64,000 bases of DNA from CAG-390 sp045531455. Lineage in GTDB: Bacteria > Bacillota > Clostridia > Oscillospirales > CAG-272. Each line of letters opens with the position of its first letter. The stretch's first letter is position 1. A program made the translations under genes and the position numbers. Location: the NCBI GenBank assembly GCA_045531455.1, contig JAZSEA010000075.1:124001-188000 (forward strand), written 5' to 3'. The notes under the pieces were generated by a model. It was given only the letters and a program-made list of their open reading frames with translations, ran no database searches and had not been told where the DNA came from. This document shows positions 1 to 9,043 of the stretch, piece after piece.

Positions 1-1396
1 CATTTGCATTCAACCCTCTCTTAATTATTGCATTCTTTATTGTTTCAATACACTTCGTGCAAATTTCATAGGATGACGCCTCAACCATAATTCTTACAAC
101 GGGTTCAGTGCCGCTTGCTCGAAGGAGAACTCGACCGTTATCCCCAAGATTCTCATCAACCTCACGCAATGAAGCAAGAACAAGAGCATCTTCCATAACC
201 TTATCTTTATTTTTAACAGCTAAGTTTTCGGTTATCTGAGGAAAAAGCTTAACGTTCTCACATAGCTTCGAGAGATTTGTTTTGTTATCCTTCATCTCTT
301 CGGTAAGCATTATAGCGGTAAGAATTGCGTCACCCGTTGTAGCATATTTTCCGATAATGATATGCCCCGACTGCTCTCCTCCAAGTCCGTATGCGTTTTC
401 CTGCATCTTCTGATAAACGAATCTATCGCCTACGGATGTTATTTCATATGATATTCCGCAATTATCGAAGGCTTTCAGGAGCCCCATATTGGACATAACA
501 GTCAGTACAACCGTATCTTTGTTAAGGTTACCGCATGATTTCAATCTTTTTGCCAAGATATACATAATCTTATCACCGTCAACTACGTTTCCGTTCTCAT
601 CAACGGCGATACACCTGTCTGCGTCACCATCGAATGCAAATCCTACATCAAGTTGATTCTCTTTAACATATTTGGTGAGATTGTCGATATGAGTAGATCC
701 AACGCTGTCATTGATATTTACTCCGTCGGGAGATGCACCGATAACGTACGTCTGTGCCCCTAAGGCATCAAATACGGCTTTTGCTATTGTCCAAGCTGCA
801 CCGTTTGCGCAGTCGAGACCAATCTTGAGATTTTTATACGAATGTGAAGCAAGGGAAATCAAGTATCCGACGTATCTGTTTCTGCCTGCGACGTAGTCAA
901 CTATCAATCCGATATTTTCACGTGTTGCTAGCGGTAGATCATCGCCGTTGACATTAATAGTAGATAGATCTCCGTCAAGATATGATTCTATCATTGACAC
1001 TATTTTGTCATCAAGCTTTTCGCCGTACCTATTTACGATCTTAATTCCGTTATCGTAATAAGGGTTATGAGAAGCGGTGATCATAATTCCGCAATCGAAT
1101 TCATCCTGTCTTGTAACGTAAGAGACACTCGGAGTGGTTGTGACATGTAGCATATACGCATCCGCGCCCGAAGCTGTGATACCTGCTACTATCGAATATT
1201 CAAGCATATAGCTTGATCTTCTCGTGTCTTTTCCGATAAGAATCTTTCGGCGTGCATTTGTTTTTCCGGCATAATACCACCCCAAGAATCGTCCGACTTT
1301 ATAGGCGTGTAAAGAAGTCAGGTCAACGTTTGCCTCACCTCTGAAGCCATCCGTACCAAAATACTTGCCACAGGCGTTCTTTTTATCATTATTCAT
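1..1396 (-). CDS. glmM: Phosphoglucosamine mutase GlmM (3' end beyond window)
   Basis: Interconverts glucosamine-6-phosphate and glucosamine-1-phosphate, the step before UDP-GlcNAc in peptidoglycan synthesis; cytoplasmic. Translated from the ATG at 1394-1396 it begins MNNDKKNACGKYFGTDGFRG, the usual N-terminus. The phosphoserine loop ITASHNP puts the catalytic Ser near residue 109, the metal loop reads DGDADR, and the phosphate-binding loop near the C-terminus reads RASGTEP. The frame stays open to base 1 (about 465 codons), so only a few C-terminal residues and the stop are missing. Family length is about 445-450, so the C-terminus is slightly long. A weak ribosome site (GAAGGGACGG) precedes the start. 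The identity is firm. Confidence 0.96.
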   Translation of the reverse strand, partial: MNNDKKNACGKYFGTDGFRGEANVDLTSLHAYKVGRFLGWYYAGKTNARRKILIGKDTRRSSYMLEYSIVAGITASGADAYMLHVTTTPSVSYVTRQDEFDCGIMITASHNPYYDNGIKIVNRYGEKLDDKIVSMIESYLDGDLSTINVNGDDLPLATRENIGLIVDYVAGRNRYVGYLISLASHSYKNLKIGLDCANGAAWTIAKAVFDALGAQTYVIGASPDGVNINDSVGSTHIDNLTKYVKENQLDVGFAFDGDADRCIAVDENGNVVDGDKIMYILAKRLKSCGNLNKDTVVLTVMSNMGLLKAFDNCGISYEITSVGDRFVYQKMQENAYGLGGEQSGHIIIGKYATTGDAILTAIMLTEEMKDNKTNLSKLCENVKLFPQITENLAVKNKDKVMEDALVLASLREVDENLGDNGRVLLRASGTEPVVRIMVEASSYEICTKCIETIKNAIIKRGLNAN

Positions 1397-1459
1397 CTAA
1401 ACACCGTCCCTTCATTAATCAATATAATATATGCGCAGTCATAAATTATGCGACACAGA

Positions 1460-1501
1460 AAAGAAAACACCGTCGGAATCAAAATTGCGACACCGACGGT
1501 G
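1460..1501 (-). terminator. Rho-independent terminator of the prfB transcript
   Basis: On the minus strand CACCGTCGG (1493-1501) pairs with CCGACGGTG (1468-1476) across a 16-base loop and is followed by TTTTCTTTT. It lies just after the stop of the small membrane protein gene and separates the prfB transcript from glmM. Confidence 0.85.
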
Positions 1502-1508
1502 AAATATT

Positions 1509-1946
1509 TTATGCGTAATCTTCCTCGCTTGCCTCTTCATCGAGAGGAATGTGATTAGCGGCAAGCTTTTCGTGATCGGCAGCATCCTCATTTCCGCAGA
1601 GCTCGGATTTAATTATGGATTCTGCGGGACACTCTTCATCAGGTTCAATAACATCGTAGGAATCTCCATCAAAGAGATCAAGAAGATAGCCCTTTTTGAG
1701 GTGTTTGATATACTTGATAAGTCCTGCAAAAGCAACAACTATTGCAGATGTCCATGCCAAAACCGATAGAACAATCAAAGCGTTTTTCTTGTGAAGCTCC
1801 TTCTTGCGCTTCTCAGCACGAAGCTCCAAAATATGAGTAGTAAGATTGTAGCATGTTATAACTGTTATAACAAACATACTGTATTTACCGAGTCTGTAGA
1901 GACCTCTGCGAAATTTGATTCCTACCTTTGAAATCTTTTCCTTCAA
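1509..1946 (-). CDS. Small two-helix membrane protein, unknown function
   Basis: I do not recognise a family. The frame could begin at a GTG at 1955, but that GTG is part of the ribosome site GGGAGGTG, so the TTG at 1944-1946, eight bases after GGGAGG, is the likelier start (145 residues). Visible: a basic N-terminus, a hydrophobic stretch around 25-40, a basic segment (RAEKRKKELHKK), a second strong helix around 57-80, then an acidic C-terminal tail of about 60 residues rich in Asp and Glu. It starts 20 bases after the prfB stop and shares its transcript and terminator. Function unknown; probably an inner-membrane protein with cytoplasmic tails. Confidence 0.7.
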   Translation of the reverse strand: MKEKISKVGIKFRRGLYRLGKYSMFVITVITCYNLTTHILELRAEKRKKELHKKNALIVLSVLAWTSAIVVAFAGLIKYIKHLKKGYLLDLFDGDSYDVIEPDEECPAESIIKSELCGNEDAADHEKLAANHIPLDEEASEEDYA

Positions 1947-1965
1947 GAAAAACACCTCCCAAAAA

Positions 1966-3084
1966 TTAATTATCGTTCTGCTTTGAAATATGCTTCAGGT
2001 AAGCATTAATGAAACCGTCTATCTCGCCGTTCATAACAGCTCCGATATTACCCGTCTCGTAACCCGTTCTCGTATCCTTTGCGAGAGTATAGGGCATAAA
2101 TACGTAAGAGCGGATCTGCGATCCCCACTCAATATTCGTCTTGTTACCCTGAATTTCCTCGATTGTATCAAGTCTTTCACGGATCTTGATCTCCATAAGC
2201 TTCGACTTGAGCATCTTCATTGCGGTTTCCTTGTTCTGAAGCTGAGAACGCTCGGTCTGACATGTAACTACGATGCCAGTAGCCTTATGGATCAAACGCA
2301 CAGCGGACGATACCTTGTTTACGTTCTGACCGCCTGCTCCGCTCGAGTGGAAAGCAATGAATTCGTAATCGTCATCCTTGATAACGATCTCGTCGAGCTT
2401 ATCAAATTCGGGCATAACCTCAATCGAAGCAAAAGATGTGTGGCGTCTGCCCTGTGAATCGTAAGGAGAAACACGTACAAGTCTGTGAACGCCATTCTCA
2501 CTCTTGAGGTAACCGTAAGCGTTGATACCCTCAACCATGATCGTTGCGCTCTTGATGCCCGCTTCTTCGCCGTCAAGCCAATCAGTAAGTTTGACCTTGA
2601 ATCCCGAACGTTCAGCGTATCTTGTGATCATTCTGTAAAGCATAAGTGCCCAATCCTGCGCCTCGGTACCGCCTGCGCCGGGGTGGAAGGAGATGATCGC
2701 GTTATTTCTGTCATATTCACCTGAAAGGAGAATAGAGATTCTTTCCTTTTCTTCCTCTGCGACTATTGCAGCGAGCTCGGATTCAACTTCTTCGACACAG
2801 CTTTCGTCGTTTTCTTCTATAGCGAGCTCGGCAAGTGCAATAGCATCCTCGAGTCTTGCGCAAAGAGCTTCATAACCGGCAACCGTATCCTTGGCCTGCT
2901 TTATGGTCTGAAGTACCTTAGAGGAATTTTCCTGATTTGACCAAAAGTCAGGATCCATTGTCTGAGCCTCAAGCTCAGTGATTTTTACTTTCTGTTCGTC
3001 AATACGAAGAGCATTACCAAGTTCAACTATTACAGGTCGCATACCTGTCAGCTTATATTTAGCTTCTTCAAGTGCAACTATCAA
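1966..3084 (-). CDS. prfB: Peptide chain release factor 2 (no programmed frameshift)
   Basis: Class I release factor that reads UGA and UAA and triggers peptidyl-tRNA hydrolysis on the ribosome. The 372-residue frame is continuous. The catalytic GGQ is at 251-253 in the context SSGAGGQNVN. The codon-reading tripeptide is SPY (206-208), where RF2 normally has SPF; the flanking DSQGRRHTSF is typical. The start is a TTG at 3082-3084, preceded by GGGAGG. Many bacterial prfB genes have an in-frame UGA near codon 25 that needs a +1 shift; none is present, and the region before the DPDFW motif reads straight through. Confidence in the identity is high. Confidence 0.97.
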   Translation of the reverse strand: MIVALEEAKYKLTGMRPVIVELGNALRIDEQKVKITELEAQTMDPDFWSNQENSSKVLQTIKQAKDTVAGYEALCARLEDAIALAELAIEENDESCVEEVESELAAIVAEEEKERISILLSGEYDRNNAIISFHPGAGGTEAQDWALMLYRMITRYAERSGFKVKLTDWLDGEEAGIKSATIMVEGINAYGYLKSENGVHRLVRVSPYDSQGRRHTSFASIEVMPEFDKLDEIVIKDDDYEFIAFHSSGAGGQNVNKVSSAVRLIHKATGIVVTCQTERSQLQNKETAMKMLKSKLMEIKIRERLDTIEEIQGNKTNIEWGSQIRSYVFMPYTLAKDTRTGYETGNIGAVMNGEIDGFINAYLKHISKQNDN

Positions 3085-3134
3085 AAAAGACCTCCCGTCC
3101 CGTATTCGGGACTATACACATATATTTTCATTAT

Positions 3135-3164
3135 ATTATATCACATTTATACACCCCTTTGCAA
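3135..3164 (-). promoter_or_regulatory. SigA-type promoter of prfB
   Basis: On the minus strand TTGCAA (3159-3164) and TATAAT (3135-3140) are 18 bases apart, about 50 bases upstream of the prfB start. Confidence 0.65.
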
Positions 3165-3267
3165 TGGGTATTTTAAAAAATTCAAAAAAGTTATATAAAT
3201 ATTCAATCTTTTTTGACAACATTATATATTCCAAAGGGATCATTTTCCCTTTTTATCAAAATTATTA

Positions 3268-3296
3268 TTGTAAGTTTTAGAAAAATGTGTTATAAT
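3268..3296 (+). promoter_or_regulatory. SigA-type promoter of the DUF1343-polA unit
   Basis: TTGTAA (3268-3273), a 17-base spacer and TATAAT (3291-3296), preceded by a TGTGT that may extend the -10. It lies about 30 bases before the start of the DUF1343 gene and is divergent from prfB. Confidence 0.65.
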
Positions 3297-3328
3297 ATGA
3301 TCGTTAAATAATTTTCTGAGCAGGTAAC

Positions 3329-4468
3329 ATGAATATGGGAAGAATTTTATTAGGCGCTGACAGATTTGATGAATTAATTAACATTATCCGCAATAAGCGT
3401 TGCGGATTACTTACCGCGGCTTCAGGGGTTGATTCATTCGGTATTCCAACCTATTACAAGCTTCATAGTCTCGGAGTATTAAGCGTATTGTTTTCACCTG
3501 AACACGGAGTTCATTCTGTGATGCAGGACGGTGGATGGAGCGGAGAATACGTCGATAAGGAAACAGGACTTCCTGTTTTTGATCTTCCATCAAAAGGTAA
3601 TCCGAATATCGACCGTGCTCTTTCACTCTGTGATATCGTAATTTACGATATTCAGGATGTTGGTGCCAGATTCTATACATACGTTTATTGTCTTACATAT
3701 CTTATGGAGGAATGCGCCAAACGAGCAATTCCGGTTTACGTGCTTGACAGACCTGATCCGATAAGCGGAAGTTTGGACAAAATATCGGGGGCAGTACTTG
3801 ACGAAGAGCGTTATTCTTCGTTTGTCGGTAAATATGCTATGCCCGTTCGTTATTCGCTTACATGCGGCGAATTTGCTCTATATATTAACAGAACCAAGAA
3901 TATTAATTGCGATCTTCATATCGTTAAGTGCGAAAATTGGCATCGTGAGCAGTATTGGGACGATACCAATCTTTTGTGGATCAATCCCTCTCCGAACATA
4001 CCAACAGTTCATTCAGCGGTCAACTATATCGGTACCTGCCTCATAGAAGCGACAAACGCTTCGGAAGGAAGAGGGACTACACGTCCTTTTGATATAGTAG
4101 GTGCGCCTTTTGTTGACTCATTAAAGCTGACTGAGCATCTCAACAGCTTAAAGCTTGACGGCATCATTTTCAGCCGTGCTTTCTTTACTCCTATGTTCGG
4201 TAAATGGCAAGGCGAGTGCTGTGAAGGTGTTCAACTCAACATAATAGACAAGCGAAGCTATAATCCCCATCTCGCGGGATTGCATATACTTGCCGCACTT
4301 CGTAATTATAAGGAACTTACGATTCGTGACAACGGTCTTTGTCTGCGATACGGTAATGATGCATTGATCGATCCGCGCGGATTCGATCCGATTGAAGTAT
4401 TTAAGTCGGAATCATCGGGTATCGAAAAATTCAAGACTGAGATGAATAATTATTTGTTGTACAATTAA
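3329..4468 (+). CDS. DUF1343 / NamZ-type exo-beta-N-acetylmuramidase
   Basis: Resembles the YbbC/NamZ family, whose Bacillus subtilis member releases terminal N-acetylmuramic acid from peptidoglycan fragments. Characteristic segments: SPEHG after about 60 residues, DIQDVGARFYTYVY near 107, DRPDPISG near 140, and ATNASEGRGTTRPFD near 245. The protein is 379 residues, normal for the two-domain family, but begins directly with a folded domain (MNMGRILLGADRF) and shows no signal peptide or lipobox. If the family assignment holds, it would act on muropeptides in the cytoplasm. It is followed after 20 bases by polA, probably on the same transcript. The activity is inferred from the family. Confidence 0.88.
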   Translation: MNMGRILLGADRFDELINIIRNKRCGLLTAASGVDSFGIPTYYKLHSLGVLSVLFSPEHGVHSVMQDGGWSGEYVDKETGLPVFDLPSKGNPNIDRALSLCDIVIYDIQDVGARFYTYVYCLTYLMEECAKRAIPVYVLDRPDPISGSLDKISGAVLDEERYSSFVGKYAMPVRYSLTCGEFALYINRTKNINCDLHIVKCENWHREQYWDDTNLLWINPSPNIPTVHSAVNYIGTCLIEATNASEGRGTTRPFDIVGAPFVDSLKLTEHLNSLKLDGIIFSRAFFTPMFGKWQGECCEGVQLNIIDKRSYNPHLAGLHILAALRNYKELTIRDNGLCLRYGNDALIDPRGFDPIEVFKSESSGIEKFKTEMNNYLLYN

Positions 4469-4488
4469 TCTTAATCATTGAGGTAAAT

Positions 4489-7008
4489 ATGAAAACTTTA
4501 TTGGTCGTTGACGGAAACAGTATACTTAACAGAGCGTTTTACGGTATCAGGACACTAACCAACTCTGCGGGACTCCCCACAAACGCTGTATACGGAATGA
4601 TTACTATGCTTAGTCGTCAGCTTGAAAAATACAATCCAGATTATACAGCAATAGCTTTTGACGTACACTCGCCGACGTTCCGTCACAAAATGTACGACGG
4701 TTATAAGGCAACAAGAAAAGGAATGCCCGAAGAGTTAGCTCTCCAAATGCCTTATGCCAAAAAAGCCGCTGAAGCACTTGGTTTCACAATTATTGAAAAA
4801 TCCGGCTACGAAGCAGATGACATTCTCGGTACTCTCGCCAAAAAAGCAAGCACTTCCGAAGAAGAGATTTTGACACTTCTAATGACCGGAGACAGAGATT
4901 CGCTTCAGCTGATTTCCGATTCAACCGTTGTTCTGCTTGCAACCAATTCGGATTATATCTATTTTGACAGAGCTGCTTTTGTCGAAAAATACGGCGTACA
5001 GCCCGAACAATTTGTCGACGTAAAAGCGATCATGGGCGACACCTCAGATAACATCCCCGGTATCAGCGGAATTGGCGAGAAAGGTGCACTCAGCCTTATT
5101 TCAGAATTCGGAACACTTGAAAATATTTATGAAAACTATTCCTCATCCGATCTAAAGCCCTCTGTTGTCAAAAAGCTTGAAGCCGGAAAAGACTCTGCAT
5201 TTCTTTCAAAAGCGCTCGCAACTATCAACTGCGACGTTCCCGATGTTTCAGATATTTCAGAAATAATTAACCGAGGCATAAATAAAAGCGACGCATTCAA
5301 ATTGTTCAGGGAGTTGGAATTTTCTGCATTAATTAAGAAATTTGAACTCGAAAAGTCACATTCCGAAGAAAAGGCAGAAGTCGTCGATCGTGTTGTTTCG
5401 AAAGAAAGCAAAGATGAGCTGATCAAGCTATTAAAAGATATCAATACTGCGGTAATCATCGACAACGGTATCATTTATGCTTACAATGGTGCAACCGCAT
5501 CTCATTGCTCGTACGACAGGGAATGTGCTGAATATCTAGCGGAAAACGCAAATGAACTAATTTCATATGATATCAAGAGTATTTACGAGGCATCAGATAA
5601 ACTTGGCGTCAGATTCAGAACAATCAAGGACGATGTTATGTTATCTGCATACGTACTCGATTCCCAGGGCGGACACGATCTCGAAAGACTTGTATCAAAA
5701 TATCTTTCGGGAACGATTAACGCTGATGAATCCAAGGCTGCTTACGTTTACAGAATTGCTGCAGTTATAACTGCGAAAAATTCCGATACACCCGAGGAAA
5801 AGCTTTATCGAGAAATCGAGCTGCCTCTTGCTGCTGTTCTTGCTGATATGGAAGAAGCAGGCTTCCTTATTGACCGAGAAGGTATTGCGGCTTACGGTGA
5901 AAAACTCAAGGAAGAGGCTGACTATCTTGCAGAAAGGATCTATTTCCTTGCGGGAGAAGAATTCAATATCAACTCTCCGAAGCAGCTTGGTGATATCTTG
6001 TTCGAAAAGCTCAAGCTTCCCAGTGGTAAAAAAACAAAGACCGGATACTCAACCAATGCTGAGATTCTCCAGAAGCTCGCACCCAAACATCCGATAGTAT
6101 CCGATATTCTCGACTACCGTCAGCTGACAAAGCTTATCGGAACTTACGTAACGGGTCTTTTGAAGCTTGCCACCGAGGATGGAAGAATTCACACGAATTT
6201 CAAGCAAACAGGTACGGCAACAGGTCGTCTTTCATCCGCCGAACCCAATCTACAAAATATTCCAGTACGTACAGAAGCGGGCAGAGAATTGCGCAAATAT
6301 TTCCTTCCGAGAAAGGGTTACAAGCTTATTTCTGCCGACTATTCGCAGATTGAGCTCAGACTACTTGCGTGTATTTCCGGAGACGAGAATATGTTAAATG
6401 CGTTTGCTTCCGGAGAAGATATCCATACGTCAACTGCTTCAGCTGTATTCAACGTCCCGATAGAATCGGTTACTCCTCTCCTGCGTAAGCGAGCAAAGGC
6501 TGTAAACTTCGGTATAGTCTACGGAATCGGTGATTATTCGCTTTCCCAAGACCTCGATATTTCCGTCAAACAAGCCAAGGAGTACATTGACAGCTATCTG
6601 TCATCATATCCCGGAGTTCAGGCATATCTCAAGAATATTGTCGAAATAGCCGCAGAGAACGGTTACGTAGATACACTTTACGGCAGAAAGAGATATATTC
6701 CCGAAATCAATTCCAAAAATGGTGTAATGCGTAAGTTTGGCGAACGAGTTGCTATGAACAGCCCGATTCAGGGAAGTGCCGCAGATATTATCAAGATTGC
6801 TATGCTCAACGTAAGTAAAAAGCTATCAGAGGCTAGAATCGATGCGAGAATTATCCTTCAGGTACACGATGAATTGATCATCGAAGCATCAGCAGATTGT
6901 GCCGATTCAGCAGCAGAGATACTTCGCAATGAAATGGAAAATGCCGCTCAATTGCCAATTCCTTTGAGCGTTGACCTCTCTATCGGAGACAGATGGTACG
7001 AAACTTAA
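4489..7008 (+). CDS. polA: DNA polymerase I
   Basis: Repair and Okazaki-fragment polymerase of 839 residues. The N-terminal 5' nuclease (about 1-290) shows VDGNSILNRAF, DVHSPTFRH, YEADDILGT and TGDRDSLQL. The middle domain (about 300-450) has the 3'-5' exonuclease fold, but the DxE metal site is not apparent (IIDNGIIYAY), as in many Bacillota PolA proteins that lack proofreading. The polymerase part holds motif A (DYSQIELR), motif B (RKRAKAVNFGIVYGIG) and motif C (QVHDEL). It starts at an ATG after GAGGTAAAT. A strong terminator follows the stop. The identity is certain. Confidence 0.98.
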   Translation: MKTLLVVDGNSILNRAFYGIRTLTNSAGLPTNAVYGMITMLSRQLEKYNPDYTAIAFDVHSPTFRHKMYDGYKATRKGMPEELALQMPYAKKAAEALGFTIIEKSGYEADDILGTLAKKASTSEEEILTLLMTGDRDSLQLISDSTVVLLATNSDYIYFDRAAFVEKYGVQPEQFVDVKAIMGDTSDNIPGISGIGEKGALSLISEFGTLENIYENYSSSDLKPSVVKKLEAGKDSAFLSKALATINCDVPDVSDISEIINRGINKSDAFKLFRELEFSALIKKFELEKSHSEEKAEVVDRVVSKESKDELIKLLKDINTAVIIDNGIIYAYNGATASHCSYDRECAEYLAENANELISYDIKSIYEASDKLGVRFRTIKDDVMLSAYVLDSQGGHDLERLVSKYLSGTINADESKAAYVYRIAAVITAKNSDTPEEKLYREIELPLAAVLADMEEAGFLIDREGIAAYGEKLKEEADYLAERIYFLAGEEFNINSPKQLGDILFEKLKLPSGKKTKTGYSTNAEILQKLAPKHPIVSDILDYRQLTKLIGTYVTGLLKLATEDGRIHTNFKQTGTATGRLSSAEPNLQNIPVRTEAGRELRKYFLPRKGYKLISADYSQIELRLLACISGDENMLNAFASGEDIHTSTASAVFNVPIESVTPLLRKRAKAVNFGIVYGIGDYSLSQDLDISVKQAKEYIDSYLSSYPGVQAYLKNIVEIAAENGYVDTLYGRKRYIPEINSKNGVMRKFGERVAMNSPIQGSAADIIKIAMLNVSKKLSEARIDARIILQVHDELIIEASADCADSAAEILRNEMENAAQLPIPLSVDLSIGDRWYET

Positions 7009-7013
7009 ACCTC

Positions 7014-7050
7014 AGATCCGTTGCAAATTTTGCAACGGATCATTTTTATT
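7014..7050 (+). terminator. Terminator after polA
   Basis: GATCCGTTGCAAA pairs with TTTGCAACGGATC (7015-7041) and is followed by ATTTTTATT. It lies directly after the polA stop. Confidence 0.88.
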
Positions 7051-7060
7051 CAAATAATTC

Positions 7061-7089
7061 TTGACATCTGCTTATTTTTTTATTATAAT
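7061..7089 (+). promoter_or_regulatory. Consensus SigA promoter of the glutaminase-like/dapF/lysA operon
   Basis: A perfect TTGACA (7061-7066), a 17-base spacer and a perfect TATAAT (7084-7089), followed about 12 bases on by AAAGGAGA and the ATG at 7121. Confidence 0.88.
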
Positions 7090-7120
7090 ATAGACAACAA
7101 AAAATAAAGGAGAAATTAGC

Positions 7121-9043
7121 ATGAGACTCCGTGCACCTTCTTATCCTCTGATCACAATTGATCCTTATTTCAGCATTTGGTCCCCCGCAGACAAGCCTAC
7201 CGAAATAGATACCACACATTGGACAGGCAAGCCGATAACCCTTTCAGTTATAGCAAATATCGACGGCAAGGATTTCAGACTCATCGGAAAATACGGTAGT
7301 GAAGCGATCCCTGCTGCAAACCTTGAATCTGTAGATTGCTCCGCATTTTCTACCACTTACGTATATAACGAGAACGGCGTAAAGCTGTCTTTGATTTTTA
7401 CCTCACCTGTAATTCCTGATGACCTTTATATGCTCTCGAGACCTATCAGTTATCTTGAAGTTAAGAAAGAATCGGCAGACGGCGGAAGACATAACGTTTC
7501 TCTCAAAATAGAAATGTCGGAAGAGGTCTGCATGAACCTCCGCGGCGACGACACTGTAGAGATCGCAAAGATCGAGCTTGGTCAGCTTTCAAGCATTAAA
7601 ATGGGCAAGACAGAGCAAAAGATCCTCGGAAGATGCGGCGACGATCTTCGCATCGAATGGGGTTACTTCTACCTTACCGGTGTTGGAAATACATATTCAA
7701 GAACTGATGCAGAAGGCATGACCTTTGTGGGAATCGAGTCCCAGATCAAGTCTTCGTCCTTGTTCACGTTTGCATATGACGACATTGAGAGTATGCAGTA
7801 CTTCGGAAAGAACCTCAAGACCTATTGGAACAAGGACGGCGCAAAGATCGAAGATGAGATCCTCAAGGCTCACGGTGATTATAAGCACGTAATGCGAAAA
7901 TGCTCTCAGATCGGCGAGAAGCTCTTCTGCGATGCTGTACGCGCCGGAGGAGAGAAGTATGCCGAGATCTGCGAGCTTTCCTTCAGACAGGCTATTGCGG
8001 CTCACAAGCTTGTTCTTGATGAAAACGGCGACGTCCTCTTTATATCCAAGGAGTGCTTCTCCAACGGCTGTGCCGCTACAGTTGACGTAAGCTATCCATC
8101 TATCCCGCTTTTCCTCATCTACAACCCCGAACTCGTTAAGGGTATGATGAGACCTATCTATAAATATGCTGCTTCCGAAGATTGGAAGTACGACTTTGCG
8201 CCTCACGATGCAGGCTGCTATCCCCATGTAAACGGTCAGGTTTACGGCGGTAACAGACTCGAAAAGCAGATGCCCGTTGAAGAATGCGGCAATATGCTGA
8301 TTATGGAAACCGCTGTTGCTATTGCAACAAAGGATGCCTCCTTTGCCGCTTCTCATATGGGCATTCTTGATCAATGGGTAAAGTACCTCATTGACAACGG
8401 TAGAGACCCCGAGAACCAGCTTTGCACCGATGACTTTGCAGGTCACCTTGCTCATAACTGTAATCTTACCCTCAAGGCTATTATGGGTATCACGGGATAC
8501 GCGATCATCAAGGGAATGCTCGGAGACAAGAGAGCCAAGAGAAAGTTTATTGCGATGGCAAGAAGTATGGCTTCCGATTGGGCAGTGAGAGCTTCTAACG
8601 GCGACGGAAGCTACAGACTTGCTTTTGACAAGCCCGGCACCTTCAGCATGAAGTACAATATAGTTTGGGATAAGCTTTTCGGTACAGAGATCATGTCCAA
8701 AACTGTAATAGAATCTGAGGTTGCAAGCTACCGCAAGCACACTGATGCCTACGGCCTTCCTCTCGATAACCGTCAGCCCTACACCAAGAGCGACTGGCTT
8801 ATCTGGACCGCAACACTTGCTGAGAACAGAGACACCTTTGAGGATATGGTAGAGCCTCTTTGGAACGCTTACAACAGTATGCTTTCGAGAGTTCCTATGA
8901 CGGACTGGTATTACACCGTAACAGGTCAGCACAAGAACTATCTCAGCCGCTCGGAAAACGTTGACAAGAGCTTCAGAAACAGAACTGTTGTCGGCGGTCA
9001 TTTCATCAAGCTTCTTGAATACAAGGGCATTATGAAGCTCTGA
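7121..9043 (+). CDS. Glutaminase A-like protein (DUF4965/DUF5127 family)
   Basis: The start RAPSYPLITIDPYFSIWSP with HWTGKP shortly after is typical of the glutaminase A (GtaA)-like family, whose fungal members hydrolyse glutamine. The C-terminal part fits the six-hairpin-like domain: LDQWVKYLIDNGRDPENQLC near 420, LAHNCNLTLKAI near 445, SDWLIWTATL near 560, and NRTVVGGHFIKLL at the end. It has 640 residues and no signal peptide, unlike many secreted relatives, so a cytoplasmic location is inferred. Its TGA overlaps the dapF ATG by one base, which implies coupled expression with lysine/DAP synthesis. The true substrate is unknown; the family name does not prove glutaminase activity. Confidence 0.78.
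   Translation: MRLRAPSYPLITIDPYFSIWSPADKPTEIDTTHWTGKPITLSVIANIDGKDFRLIGKYGSEAIPAANLESVDCSAFSTTYVYNENGVKLSLIFTSPVIPDDLYMLSRPISYLEVKKESADGGRHNVSLKIEMSEEVCMNLRGDDTVEIAKIELGQLSSIKMGKTEQKILGRCGDDLRIEWGYFYLTGVGNTYSRTDAEGMTFVGIESQIKSSSLFTFAYDDIESMQYFGKNLKTYWNKDGAKIEDEILKAHGDYKHVMRKCSQIGEKLFCDAVRAGGEKYAEICELSFRQAIAAHKLVLDENGDVLFISKECFSNGCAATVDVSYPSIPLFLIYNPELVKGMMRPIYKYAASEDWKYDFAPHDAGCYPHVNGQVYGGNRLEKQMPVEECGNMLIMETAVAIATKDASFAASHMGILDQWVKYLIDNGRDPENQLCTDDFAGHLAHNCNLTLKAIMGITGYAIIKGMLGDKRAKRKFIAMARSMASDWAVRASNGDGSYRLAFDKPGTFSMKYNIVWDKLFGTEIMSKTVIESEVASYRKHTDAYGLPLDNRQPYTKSDWLIWTATLAENRDTFEDMVEPLWNAYNSMLSRVPMTDWYYTVTGQHKNYLSRSENVDKSFRNRTVVGGHFIKLLEYKGIMKL

Noticed and set aside
2900..3084. Programmed frameshift in prfB
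   Set aside because: The frame is continuous from the start through the DPDFW region, and no in-frame UGA occurs, so no shift is needed.
7697..9001. A 434-residue minus-strand frame
   Set aside because: Shadow of the glutaminase-like gene; no ribosome site and no recognisable motifs.
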